A stretch of DNA of 64,000 nt from Sambucus nigra. Lineage: Eukaryota; Streptophyta; Magnoliopsida; Dipsacales; Adoxaceae. Shown here one piece after another: positions 25,131 to 35,529 of this stretch (its first letter is position 1; each line of letters opens with the position of its first letter). The DNA is taken from contig OX422215.1 in NCBI GenBank assembly GCA_949130495.1, positions 69,207,244-69,271,243 of the forward strand, given 5' to 3'. Below the pieces are notes generated by a model. That model was not told the origin of the DNA. It saw only the letters and a program-made list of their open reading frames with translations, and searched no databases. A program made the translations under genes and the position numbers.

Positions 25131-25205
25131 TCGATCGATCGACATTCATCAGTCGATCGATCGACCACCATAGATCGATCGAAGGTAAAGGTCGATCGAT
25201 CGACC
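25131..25205. repeat. Palindrome cluster in G1 5' LTR
   Basis: TCGATCGATCGA words at 25131-25142, 25153-25164, about 25173-25182, and GGTCGATCGATCGACC at 25190-25205, about 1130 bp into the LTR. Confidence 0.9.
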
Positions 25206-25805
25206 TTCCCAGAATGAATAAAGTTTTTCCTTAATTGAATTTTAATGGTGTTAACCCTTGATTAATATTATTGGAGATATTATGAATACCCTTAACCTTA
25301 AGGAAGACCAGTAGGCATGATTATGAGATTGGACATTAATTGGAATTTAATTTGAGGATTATTCTAAATTAATGAAATTCGATAAGTGAAATAATATTTA
25401 GATTAATAATACAAATTTGAATAATTTGATGAAATAAGGTTTGGGGAAGAAGTAAAGACCTTAGGTGCAAAGGCGTTATATGTGAGAATAATGGGAACTT
25501 AATAGTCTATTTGAGATAGGTTTTAAGTTTAAGAAATTATGACGTGAAACGTGTCGACTATTTAATTTATATATTATCGGGTTACTTGAAATATATGAAT
25601 TTGGAATAATGGTATAATGATGTAGAGTATACCTTTATTAATATTGAGATATCTAGGATGTGTGAATGCTTAGTATATAATCTTATGTGTATGACATACC
25701 TACCGTACTTGCTATCACGGGAGGTTTACGTTCGCTTAGGGCCTTCTTATCCTTGTGTTGCCCGGATTTAGATTGGTTACCTCGATGAACATAGGTCATA
25801 GAAGG

Positions 25806-25827
25806 ACTTATTGTGATATTAATAAGT
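25806..25827. repeat. Hairpin in G1 LTR
   Basis: ACTTATT (25806-25812) / AATAAGT (25821-25827) with an 8-base loop. The matching part of W (6677-6697, minus strand) keeps a CTTAT/ATAAG stem with a different loop. Confidence 0.7.
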
Positions 25828-26977
25828 CTGCTGATCATGGGAGCGTAGGTATGTGCGTGACCCATGTGATGGTGACTGTGTTCGCCTCCACTATTTGTGA
25901 TGTTGTTATCTGAACAATTCCTGAGAGATTCGGAATGTGTGATCCTTATGTACGTGATGTACCGGGATGGATAACAGAGTATGTGTGCACCGCAGCTTAG
26001 CCTTTGGGTGCTTATATTGTATATTTATGTTGTGAAAATATACGGTTAAATGAGAAGGAATTTACTATGTTAAATTGTGAGTATAGTTATGGTAATGTTT
26101 TGAAAAGATAAAAAGAGAGAGCTTTTATCAATAAATGGTTTTGTTAATAATTGGGAATTCGAGAATTAAAGTAGAAATTTCTATTCAATTGTTAATGATG
26201 GAACTTATAACGTGAACCCAGTAGAAGTGTTAGAAACTCTTTAGATAGTTATGAGATAACACATGAATGGGTACAGGAACGTTAGGAGTGCACAGTTAGA
26301 CGAGAGGTGAATATCTCATGTGAGAGCACGTCCTAACATGTATTTTGCATATACTGTTTTAAATGTTTTTAAAACACTTGCAGGTTTTTAAAATATCTCC
26401 ACATTCGGGCTCTGACCTGTTTGCTTTCAAATCTATCTTTTTGTAAAACCATTTTAGGTGCCCAGCCACAAGGTCACCATGCATAGGATCCTCATTCTGA
26501 TGACGAGCTGTAGCTGCTTGTGGAAGCTACAGGGATTTGCTTTTAGACGCTTATATCATTTGGATTCCTTATTCAGTATTCCTCAGTTGTAGGTCATGTT
26601 GCCCAAATTCTATTAGATACATTTCCATTTCAGTTTTAGACTTTGGCATGTATTCTTTCAGTATTCAGTATTTCATTATTTACTTCAGTTGTGGGATTGT
26701 GTTATGAGGAGTTTTTCCTCCAGATTTATTTATATCATGTGACGGTTATTTTATTCACTTCATTATGGTGAATGGTGTTATTACTCTTGCTTTAAATCGT
26801 TATTGCATGTTATTCAGACTTTAATTAAAATTTGGCAACTTACTTTTTAAATACTAGGTGGTTAGTAATAATAAAATGTTTCCGACAGTGATGCTATTAA
26901 TTGAGCCAACTTGGCGTTTTGATTTAATTTAATAAAGGAGTAGCTACCCGGTATTTAATTAGTCGGGGTGCCACAGG

Positions 26978-26990
26978 TGGTATCAGAGCA
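26978..26990 (+). other. G1 primer binding site
   Basis: TGGTATCAGAGCA, complementary to the 3' end of initiator-Met tRNA, 2 bases after the 5' LTR. The leader to the gag start (26991-27160) holds no other gene. Confidence 0.9.
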
Positions 26991-27160
26991 TCAGGTTCTA
27001 GTGTCCTTTAGGATCTGAACGGCTTATTATGTTTTTAGCTGAGCTTTCTTTGATATAGAGCCCTATATTTTAGGACGGTTGTATTCTTTTGTTTATGCTA
27101 CGTTCTTCAGCTATTTTAAGTTTATAACTGCGAACTTATAGACTTTATTCTTATTTCAGA

Positions 27161-27964
27161 ATGCCTCCACGACGTGCACCACGCGTTCCCAGGAATGCGG
27201 CGCCAGAACCACAGCCCGCACCGGTTCAGGACATGATGAACACCGCTGAGGTTGCAGCTATTGTAGCCCAAGCGGTAAATGCTGCCATTGCAGTAGTTCA
27301 GCAGGCACCGCCTCAGGCGCTGATTGCCGCGCCAGTACAGGCAAATTCATTCCCGTCTGCTTGGGAATGTGTACGTGACACTTTTCAGAAAGCGCATCCG
27401 CCAGAGTTTGCAGGTAGCTCAGAGGTGGTAGTCTCGAGCCAATGGAGGAAGGATATACAGCGGCACTTGAGGATGTATGAGTGCACGAATGTTCAGAAGA
27501 AGGTGCTAGCTACTTTCAAGCTAGTTGGATCTGCATTGCAGTGGTGGGAGTCTATTACTACAGTAGAGGAGAGGGATACTCTCACAATTCAGGAGTTCTG
27601 GGTGCGGTTCGACCGCAAGTACTTTTCGTCAGCTGTCCATACGGAAATGAGGAGGAGATTGATGAGTCTGAGGCAGGAGGGCAAAACCGTGGCCGAGTAT
27701 GAGGCCGAGTTCACTAATCTGTTGAATATCGTTCCTGATGAGATACCAACAGAGAAGAAGAAGATTGAGAAATTTACCGACGGTTTGACATGGAGGATCC
27801 GTCAGCATCTACTAGGGAACCTTTCGTTGGCCACTTATTCTGATGTGGTTAACGCTGCTTTATTACACTGCCAGGATCACCGCTTTCATATGGCCGAGGG
27901 CAAGAGATCGGGAGAGTCTAGCCATCAGGGCAGGACTGGAGGACATGGTGTCGGTGGGGCATAA
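27161..27964 (+). CDS. gag: G1 gag (N-terminal part, stopped early)
   Basis: A 267-codon frame forming the retrotransposon capsid. The start (MPPRRAPRVPR) is the first ATG after the leader and is followed by a Pro/Ala-rich arm. Residues about 65-235 show the Retrotrans_gag pattern: PPEFAGS, then LVGSALQWWES, a WVRFDRKYF motif, and LRQEGKTVAEYEAEF. The frame ends at TAA (27962-27964), but the same frame continues after it through a Gln/Gly-rich linker to a zinc knuckle, [14 protein letters not shown] (28220-28261, CX2CX4HX4C). The stop is therefore a nonsense change inside gag, most simply CAA to TAA. A second in-frame stop, TAG, lies at 28133-28135. Confidence 0.88.
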   Translation: MPPRRAPRVPRNAAPEPQPAPVQDMMNTAEVAAIVAQAVNAAIAVVQQAPPQALIAAPVQANSFPSAWECVRDTFQKAHPPEFAGSSEVVVSSQWRKDIQRHLRMYECTNVQKKVLATFKLVGSALQWWESITTVEERDTLTIQEFWVRFDRKYFSSAVHTEMRRRLMSLRQEGKTVAEYEAEFTNLLNIVPDEIPTEKKKIEKFTDGLTWRIRQHLLGNLSLATYSDVVNAALLHCQDHRFHMAEGKRSGESSHQGRTGGHGVGGA

Positions 27965-28135
27965 TCTTTTCAGGGGCAGAGACAGGTAGAGCAGGGTTAT
28001 CAGCAGGGGGATCATAAGAGGTTCCATTCAGGAGGTTTCAGGAACGGTCAGGGAGGATTTCAGAATGGCCAACAGGGTCATAACGGCCATCAGGGCCAGC
28101 AGGGTCAAAATGGTCAACATCAGCAGTTTCAGTAG

Positions 28136-30379
28136 GGCCAGCAGGGCCAATGGAGGAACGGTAACGGCCACCAGGGCCGGGGACAGCAAGGGCAAAGAGG
28201 AGGGAACTTCCCAGGGAAGTGTTTCGTTTGTGGAAAGACTGTCCATAAACGCCAGGACTGTCCTGATAAGGGCAGGGCACAACAGCAGCAGCAGGGAGCT
28301 CGCCAGGAGCCACCGAGGCCTATGTTTCCTGCCGCTCTTCCCGCACCGCCACAGATGGCAGCATTGCCACCCATTCCAGCAGTCCCAGTTCAGCAGGGAC
28401 AACTACAGTATGGACGTGTCTACAACGTCCACCAGGCAGCAGTCCCACAGGCACCGCCCGCGATTGAGGGTACATTTTCTATCCATGGCACTATGGGTCG
28501 GGTACTGTTTGATACGGGGGCTACACATTGTTTTATAGATACGCATTTCGCAAAGGCTTTAGGGTTGTTAGCCACAGCGGAGAACACAGTTACGTGTGTC
28601 GACTCACCTTTGGGGAGTGGGTCGCTTATATTCTTTATATGTCGGGGAGTGGGGGTAGAGATCGGTGGTTTGGTATTACCTGGGGACATGTTGGTTTTAG
28701 ATATGCATGTTCACGATGTGATTATCGGTATGGATTGGCTCGCTGATTATAGAGCCATGATAGATTGCTTCGGTGGGAGCATTGTTTTTGCCATTCCGGG
28801 GGAAGAGATGTTTGTAGTGGCGATGCCTCGCCCAGAGGGAGGCTCGACCGCTCATTTATATTACATTGAGGAGGATACCTCTAAGGAGGTTGTGATTCCT
28901 TTAGATTCGATCCCAGTTGTCAGGGAGTATTCTGATGTGTTTCAGGAGATACCAGGCCTACCCCCCAGTCGAGAGATAGACTTCGTTATAGACTTGTTAC
29001 CAAATACGAGGCCTATAGCACGAGCACCGTACCGTATGGCTCCAGCTGAGATGAGGGAGTTACGGGATCAGATTGAGCAGTTGTTGGGTCAGGGGTTTAT
29101 TCGGAGGAGTACTTCACCGTGGGGTGCCCCTGTGTTGTTCTTGAAGAAGAGAGATGGTTCACTGAGATTGTGTGTGGACTACCGGGAGTTAAACAAGGTC
29201 ACGATACGGAACAAGTATCCGTTGCCTAGAATCGATGACCTATTTGACCAGTTGAGAGGAGCTTCTTGCTTCTCAAAGATTGATTTGCGATCTGGATACC
29301 ATCAGTTGCGTATCAGGAAGGAGGACGTCTCGAACACTGCGTTCTTATCGAGATATGGTTCCTACGAGTTTCGGGTTATGCCATTTGGTTTGACCAACGC
29401 TCCAGCAGCATTTATGGACTTGATGAATAGGGTGTTCAGGGATTTCCTAGACCAGTTTGTCATTGTCTTCATCGATGATATTTTGGTTTACTCCCAGACT
29501 GAGGAGGAGCACGTCGAGCACTTGAGGCTAGTTTTGCAGACACTGCGCCAGAATGAGTTGTATGCAAAATATGAGAAGTGCGGGTTTTGGCTGAAGGAGG
29601 TTCAGCTTTTGGGGCATATTATTTCCGACCGGGGAATATCGGTTGATCCGGGGAAAATATCAGCGGTGAGGGAGTGGGGACAGCCCACGACACCGACAGA
29701 GATCTGTAGTTTCTTGGGCCTAGCAGGATACTACAAAAGGTTTATTCGGGGTTTCTCCACGATAGCGGGTCCCATGACACACCTAACCCGTAAAGGTGTG
29801 CCGTTCATTTGGAGTGATGCCTGTCAGTTGGCATTTGATGAGTTGAAGGACAAGTTAACCTCAGCACCTGTGTTAGCTTTGCCGAGACCGGGAGTTGAGT
29901 ATCTTGTTTACACCGATGCGTCCTTACAAGGACTTGGAGGTGTACTGCAACAGGAGAGTCAGGCCATAGCTTATGCTTCCCGTAATCTTAAGCCTCACGA
30001 GAAGAATTACCCTACCCATGACTTGGAGTTAGCGGCAGTGGTGTTTGCTCTTCGTATTTGGAGACATTACCTTTTGGGGGAGAAGTTTCGATTGTTCACG
30101 GATCACAAGTCCCTACAGTACCTATTCACGCAGAAGGAGTTGAATATGCGGCAACGGAGGTGGCTTGAATTCGTGAAAGATTATCAGTTCGATATCCAGT
30201 ATCACCCGGGGAAGGCTAACGTGGTGGCAGACGCGTTGAGCCATAGACCGATAGAGGAGGTGGCAGATGTGTGGAAGGCCAAGTGGAAGGAATTGGGACA
30301 CCAGGATGCAGTGGCCCGATCATTCATGTCTGTGATGACTGTTACACCACAGATTGTCACGAAGGTAGTGAGGGCATAG
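28136..30379 (+). CDS. pol: G1 gag end, protease, reverse transcriptase, RNase H
   Basis: Open in the gag frame between the TAG at 28133 and the TAG at 30377-30379; its first ATG is at 28322 (685 codons). In order: zinc knuckle (28220-28261), aspartic protease with [11 protein letters not shown] (residue about 60 from the 28322 ATG), RT with the catalytic FIDDIL motif (about 380), and RNase H starting [11 protein letters not shown] (about 528) with the [10 protein letters not shown] segment. These enzymes mature the polyprotein and copy the RNA into DNA in the particle. Catalytic residues look intact. Reading continues in the same frame beyond 30379, so this stop also interrupts one gag-pol polyprotein. 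Confidence 0.9.
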   Translation, partial: GQQGQWRNGNGHQGRGQQGQRGGNFPGKCFVCGKTVHKRQDCPDKGRAQQQQQGARQEPPRPMFPAALPAPPQMAALPPIPAVPVQQGQLQYGRVYNVHQAAVPQAPPAIEGTFSIHGTMGRVLFDTGATHCFIDTHFAKALGLLATAENTVTCVDSPLGSGSLIFFICRGVGVEIGGLVLPGDMLVLDMHVHDVIIGMDWLADYRAMIDCFGGSIVFAIPGEEMFVVAMPRPEGGSTAHLYYIEEDTSKEVVIPLDSIPVVREYSDVFQEIPGLPPSREIDFVIDLLPNTRPIARAPYRMAPAEMRELRDQIEQLLGQGFIRRSTSPWGAPVLFLKKRDGSLRLCVDYRELNKVTIRNKYPLPRIDDLFDQLRGASCFSKIDLRSGYHQLRIRKEDVSNTAFLSRYGSYEFRVMPFGLTNAPAAFMDLMNRVFRDFLDQFVIVFIDDILVYSQTEEEHVEHLRLVLQTLRQNELYAKYEKCGFWLKEVQLLGHIISDRGISVDPGKISAVREWGQPTTPTEICSFLGLAGYYKRFIRGFSTIAGPMTHLTRKGVPFIWSDACQLAFDELKDKLTSAPVLALPRPGVEYLVYTDASLQGLGGVLQQESQAIAYASRNLKPHEKNYPTHDLELAAVVFALRIWRHYLLGEKFRLFTDHKSLQYLFTQKELNMRQRRWLEFVKDYQFDIQYHPGKANVVADALSHRPIEEVADVWKAKWKELGHQDAVARSFMSVMTVTPQIVTKVVRA

Positions 30380-31798
30380 GCAAATGACTCGTTCTGTCAG
30401 GAACAGATAGTTCGATTATTGGCAGAGGGAGCCGAATCCTATACCGTCAGCTCAGACGGGGGATTACGCTTCAATGGGAGATTGGTGGTCCTAGAAGGGG
30501 AGGAATTATGGCATGAGGTGATGGTAGAGTCGCACGGCTCACGGTTCGCGGTACATCCCGGAGGGGACAAAATGTACCAAGACATGAGACGTCAGTATTG
30601 GTGGAGCGGGATGAAGAGAGATATTGCCGAGTTTGTCTCAAAATGCGCCACTTGTCAGCTCGTAAAAGTGGATCATCAGAGACCGGAAGGACTGCTACAG
30701 CCGTTAGAGGTCCCGATGTGGATGTGGGAGAGCATCTCTATGGACTTTATCACGGGGTTGCCTACGTCGCAGAGAGGGCACGACTCCATTTGGGTAATTG
30801 TGGACAGGTTGTCAAAACTCGCTCATTTTTTACCCGTAAGGACAGACTACACTACGGGACAGTATGCCCAGCTCTTTATTGCAGAGATAGTGAGACTTCA
30901 CGGTGTGCCCTTAAATATCGTGTCTGGCCGAGACAAGATATTTGTTTCACGGTTTTGGGAGAGCTTTCAGCAGGCCATGGGCACGGAGTTGCAGTTGAGT
31001 ACGGCGTACCACCCGCAGACCGACGGGCAGACCGAGCGCACAAATCAGATGTTGGAGGATATGCTACGTATGTGCACCATTGACTTTGAGGGTGGATGGG
31101 AGCAGTATCTTCCACTGGTGGAGTTTGCTTACAACAACTCCTATCAGTTCACCATTGGCATGGCACCATTTGAGGCGGTGTACGGTAGACCTTTTCGTTC
31201 CCCAGCATGTTGGTTGGAGGTGGGGGACAACAAACTACTTGGGCCGAAAGTGATTCAGGATACCTCGGCAAGGATAGAATTGATTCGGAGTCGCATTCGG
31301 GTAGCTCAGGAGAGACAGAAGAGTTATGCTGATGCGAAGAGATTCTTCAGAGAGTTCCAAGTGGGGGACCAGGTTTTGCTCAGAGTATCTCCTATGAAGG
31401 GGATTATGCGTTTCGGGAAGAAAGGAAAGTTGGCACCGAGATATGTGGGACCATTTCCTATTATTGAGCGGATTGGACCGATTGCGTATAGACTTGGGTT
31501 ACCGGAGCATTTACATCGGATTCACGATGTGTTTCATATTTCCTCGCTTAGGAAATACCTTAGAGATAATTTGGCTCATTCTCTCATTGCTGTGGAGGAC
31601 ATAGATCTCCAGCCGGATAGCTCCTACGAGGAAGGGCCTATTGCTATTCTAGACCGAAGTGAGCGAAAACTGCGGTCAAAGATAGTTCCGTTAGTGCGTG
31701 TTCAGTGGCGACATCATAATGTCGAGGAGTCCACATGGGAGCGTGAGGATGAGATGCGCGAACGTTATCCAGAGTTATTCTTACCAGGTACTTTCTAG
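30380..31798 (+). CDS. int: G1 integrase with chromodomain-like tail
   Basis: It continues the gag-pol frame after the TAG at 30377; the first ATG is 30419 (459 codons). The zinc-binding HHCC region is intact (SHGSRFAVHPG, CATC). The core has MDFITG (first Asp) and GQTERTNQ (Glu), but the middle motif reads IVSGRDKIF, with Gly (codon 30926-30928) where the family has Asp (SDRD pattern), so strand transfer is probably lost. The tail (SERKLRSKIVPLVRVQW, then WEREDEM) resembles the chromodomain of plant chromoviruses, which targets insertion to chromatin. The frame ends at TAG 31796-31798, just before the terminal hairpin. Confidence 0.9.
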   Translation, partial: ANDSFCQEQIVRLLAEGAESYTVSSDGGLRFNGRLVVLEGEELWHEVMVESHGSRFAVHPGGDKMYQDMRRQYWWSGMKRDIAEFVSKCATCQLVKVDHQRPEGLLQPLEVPMWMWESISMDFITGLPTSQRGHDSIWVIVDRLSKLAHFLPVRTDYTTGQYAQLFIAEIVRLHGVPLNIVSGRDKIFVSRFWESFQQAMGTELQLSTAYHPQTDGQTERTNQMLEDMLRMCTIDFEGGWEQYLPLVEFAYNNSYQFTIGMAPFEAVYGRPFRSPACWLEVGDNKLLGPKVIQDTSARIELIRSRIRVAQERQKSYADAKRFFREFQVGDQVLLRVSPMKGIMRFGKKGKLAPRYVGPFPIIERIGPIAYRLGLPEHLHRIHDVFHISSLRKYLRDNLAHSLIAVEDIDLQPDSSYEEGPIAILDRSERKLRSKIVPLVRVQWRHHNVEESTWEREDEMRERYPELFLPGTF

Positions 31799-31802
31799 TT
31801 CC

Positions 31803-31840
31803 GAATTTCGGGACGAAATTCAGTTATTAGGGGGGAAGTA
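31803..31840 (+). other. G1 terminal hairpin and polypurine tract
   Basis: GAATTTCG (31803-31810) / CGAAATTC (31814-31821) with loop GGA, then AGGGGGGAAGTA (31829-31840) touching the 3' LTR. Same arrangement as in E1; similar on the minus strand of G2. Confidence 0.9.
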
Positions 31841-34783
31841 TGTAATACCCCGTATTTTCTGTGATATTTATTTTTGGGGATTAATTGAATTAAATGTCTA
31901 TTAATTGGAAATTAATCCGGATAACGAGATGTGAGTTAGTATTTTTATTATAATGTGTATACTTGGCATTATATGAATATTGGTAATATTGAAATTGTCG
32001 TGAGATTTAAATACGGAAATTTGGGAATTTTGCTTGACGCGTGTGACCGCCACGTCATGGTATTTCGTTATTAAATTAAAAAGTGAATTTTAGTTCAATT
32101 AACCGTATGGTCGTTTTGAGTGCGCCAACGCGTCCGGAAGGGTCGAGATAGTCAGAAAACACTAGCCGGAAGTTTAGTTTGGGTCCCGGGGTATTTTTGG
32201 GCCATACCGGCATCATAAAGGGTATTTTGGTAATTTACATTTTTGGAAATTAAAAAGTGACGAAAATAGAAATTACAATCTGACTATTTCCTTAACCCAC
32301 TTAACCCACTAACTACACTATGTGACAACATGGGCTACGGGAGAAGTTGATATACCATTCTAACTTACCAAAAACCATAACACACCTCCATACTCCATTA
32401 TCTTCAACCTTGGTAAGAGCTTGAGAGAGAGAGAGAAGGAAGAGAATTCTGCAGAAAAACAGAGGGAGAACAACCTAACTTCAAGATTCTACACCAAGTT
32501 CTGAGATAAATTAAGGCAAGTGATTTAAACTCTTTTGATTCAAGATATGTTTCCATGTTTAGGAGTTTTCGAAATTGATTTTTGGAGATAAATTAGACCC
32601 ATGAATTGGAAGTTAAAGGCCATGATTTATGTAGGAATTGCATGTAGTATATTCTGACGAATTTATATGTTATAAACAGAACCTTGATGATCTAAAAGTG
32701 GTATTAGAAGAAGTTTAATGATATTCTTGAATGGAAGAATTCTGGAAATTATTTTGATATAGTTTTGATCTAAACTAAGCCTTTAAATGATGAATTATGG
32801 GACTTAGAATGTTAATATTGTTGTAGGATGATAGTATAATGTTATAGTAACCTTGTCTTGGAGTTTCATGCTTAAAAATGGAGTTTTGGAATGAAACTGT
32901 AACTGCAAAACGAAGCAGTCCGTAACAGACCTGGTGCAATCGATCGATCGACATTCATCAGTCGATCGATCGACCACCATAGATCGATCAAAGGTAAAGG
33001 TCGATCGATCGACCTTCGCAGAATGAATAAAGTTTTTCCTTAATTGAATTTTAATGGTGTTAACCCTTGATTAATATTATTGGAGATATTATGAATACCC
33101 TTAACCTTAAGGAAGACAGTAGGCATGATTATGAGATTGGACATTAATTGGAATTTAATTTGAGGATTATTCTAAATTAATGAAATTCGATAAGTGAAAT
33201 AATATTTGGATTAATATTACAAATTTGAATAATTTGATGAAATAAGGTTTGGGGCAGAAGTAAAGACCTTAGGTGTAAAGGCGTTATATGTGAGAATAAT
33301 GGGAACTTAATAGTCTATTTGAGATAGGTTTTAAGTTTAAGAAACTATGACGTGAAACGTGTCGACTATTTAATTTATATATTATCGGGGTACTTGAAAT
33401 ATATGAATTTGGAATAATGGTATAATGATGTAGAGTATACCTTTATTAATATTGAGATATCTAAGATGTGTGAATGCTTAGTATATAATCTTATGTGTAT
33501 GACATACCTACCATACTTGCTATCACGGGAGGTTTACGTTCGCTTAGGGCCTTCTTATCCTTGTGTTGCCCGGATTTAGATTGGTTACCTCGATGAACAT
33601 AGGTCATAGAAGGACTTATTGTGATATTAATAAGTCTGCTAATCATGGGAGCGTAGGTATGTGCGTGACCCATGTGATGGTGACTGTGTTCGCCTCCACT
33701 ATTTGTGATGTTGTTATCCGAACAATTCCTGAGAGATTCGGAATGTGTGATCCTTATGTACGTGATGTACTGGGATGGATAGCAGAGTATGTGTGCACCG
33801 CAGCTTAGCCTTTGGGTGCTTATATTGTATATTTATGTTGTGAAAATATACGGTTAAATGAGAAGGAATTTACTATGTTAAATTGTGAGTATAGTTATCG
33901 TAATGTTTTGAAAAGATAAAAAGAGAGAGCTTTTATCAATAAATGGTTTTGTTAATAATTGGGAATTCGAGAATTAAAGTATAACTTTCTATTTAATTGT
34001 TAATGATGGAACTTATAACGTGAACCGAGTAGAAGTGTTAGAAACTCTTTAGATAGTTATGAGATAACACATGAATGGGTACAGGAACGTTAGGAGTGCA
34101 CAGTTAGACGAGAGGTGAATATCTCATGTGAGAGCACGTCCTAACATGTATTTTGCATATACTGTTTTAAATGTTTTTAAAGCACTTGCAGGTTTTTAAA
34201 ATATCTCCACATTCGGGCTCTGACCTGTTTGCTTTCAAATCTATCTTTTTGTAAAACCATTTTAGGTGCCCAGCCACAAGGTCACCATGCATAGGATCCT
34301 CATTCTGATGACGAGCTGTAGCTGCTTGTGGAAGCTACAGGGATTTGCTTTTAGACGCTTATATCATTTGGATTCCTTATTCAGTATTCCTCAGTTGTAG
34401 GGCATGTTGCCCAAATTCTATTAGATACATTTCCATTTCAGTTTTAGACTTTGGCATGTATTCTTTCAGTATTCAGTATATCATTATTTACTTCAGTTGT
34501 GGGATTGTGTTATGAGGAGTTTTTCCTCCACATTTATTTATATCATGTGACGGTTATTTTATTTACTTCATTATGGTGAATGGTGTTATTACTCTTGCTT
34601 TAAATCGTTATTGCATGTTATTCAGACTTTAATTAAAATTTGGCAACTTACTTTTTAAATACTAGGTGGTTAGTAATAATAAAATGTTTCCGACAGTGAT
34701 GCTATTAACTGAGCCAACTTGGCGTTTTGATTTAATTTAATAAAGGAGTAGCTACCCGGTATTTAATTAGTCGGGGTGCCACA
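31841..34783 (+). mobile_element. G1 3' LTR (2943 bp)
   Basis: TGTAATACCCCG...GGGGTGCCACA, near-identical to 23998-26975. Its palindrome cluster is at 32940-33014, with one unit altered (GATCGATCAAA at about 32982-32992). The U5-side hairpin CGGG-ctctga-CCTG is at 34214-34227. Confidence 0.9.
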
Positions 34784-35455
34784 AGTTTCCATGAAACGGA
34801 GTTCGGAAATTTCTTTTGCATATTAGAACTCTGCTTGTAATTTAATAATCATTATGTTTGTAATAAGTGTGTGTGAGTTGCATGCATGTGTTAGGAACAT
34901 CACATCACAACAGTTTCACACTACAGCACTAAACGGTGTTGGTAGAGAGAATTTGGATTTTTAGAGTCGACGTAAAGGTAAAAGGAGTGGAGTTACAATA
35001 CTGAGAGAACATCAACAACATCAGAGCCTTGGAGAATTCTGAATAATCTAGAGGAGCTAGTATGATTTCTGAACTTAGATTAGGCCTGATTGTGTTTTTA
35101 GATTGTTAAATAGTTTGGAATATGTTACTCTATTTTAGTGGATTCTTGGTTTGAGGTGTAGAGACCTCCATGGATGTTTCCCTAATTGGGTGGGGTTTTA
35201 CCACGTTAAAATCTTGTGCACTTGCGTATTTAATCTTCCTCTCATACCCTTCTATTGGTGTTATGATTTAAAAATTATTTCATTTTTTGTTTTTAAAACT
35301 TGGATACATAATGTCTGAAATATCTCGTTCATAATTCTTTTTATACACATCTTGTGTTAGTAATTTGTTTTAAGAAAAGAGTTTCTTTAAAAAACTATTC
35401 GGAGCCATTTAGACTATTTAATCTTGAATTAAACAAATTAAGTGGTACTTTTTCA
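34784..35455 (+). mobile_element. C1 5' LTR, second part
   Basis: It resumes at AGTTTCCATG after G1, aligns with 50000-50667 and ends CTTTTTCA. Confidence 0.8.
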
Positions 35456-35457
35456 AT

Positions 35458-35469
35458 TCGTATCAGAGC
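35458..35469 (+). other. C1 primer binding site
   Basis: TCGTATCAGAGC, one mismatch from the initiator-Met pattern TGGTATCAGAGC, directly after the 5' LTR. Confidence 0.75.
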
Positions 35470-35529
35470 GTTGTTTTTACAAATTCTTTTAGATCTTGGG
35501 TTTCTGAAATTGTTTTCTCAAAACAAACT

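Larger units (their letters stand above)
23998..26975 (+). mobile_element. G1 5' LTR (2978 bp)
   Basis: TGTAATACCCCG...GGGGTGCCACA. Differences from the 3' LTR include nine extra bases at 24071-24079 and a 35-bp tandem duplication at 24564-24633, besides scattered substitutions. Confidence 0.9.
23998..34783 (+). mobile_element. G1: Ty3/gypsy chromovirus, near-complete
   Basis: A 10,786 bp element: 5' LTR 23998-26975, primer site 26978-26990, gag-pol frame 27161-31798, terminal hairpin and purine tract 31803-31840, 3' LTR 31841-34783. The LTRs are nearly identical by eye, so insertion was recent. Flanking bases (GAGTA left, AGTTT right) share only AGT. The undisturbed site is visible in the C1 3' LTR near 49997-50015. 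Long LTRs and a chromodomain-like tail suggest the Tekay/Del lineage (inference). Three in-frame stops and an altered integrase triad make it defective. Confidence 0.9.

Noticed and set aside
25683..25865. 60-residue frame present in both G1 LTRs (also 33491-33673)
   Set aside because: It is antisense within the LTR, duplicated only because LTRs are duplicated, and is not open in the related LTRs E1 and W.
28028..28402. Long antisense open frames over G1 gag
   Set aside because: They are shadows of the Gln/Gly-rich gag linker (CAG repeats read backwards as Leu-rich) and have no family resemblance.
30598..31115. Overlapping frames within G1 integrase on both strands
   Set aside because: They lie wholly inside the integrase core with its recognisable motifs; alternative frames are chance openings.
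27161..31798. Endogenous pararetrovirus (caulimovirid) origin for the Ty3-like RT
   Set aside because: A complete integrase with chromodomain-like tail, long LTRs, primer site and purine tract mark an LTR retrotransposon; no movement-protein region is seen.
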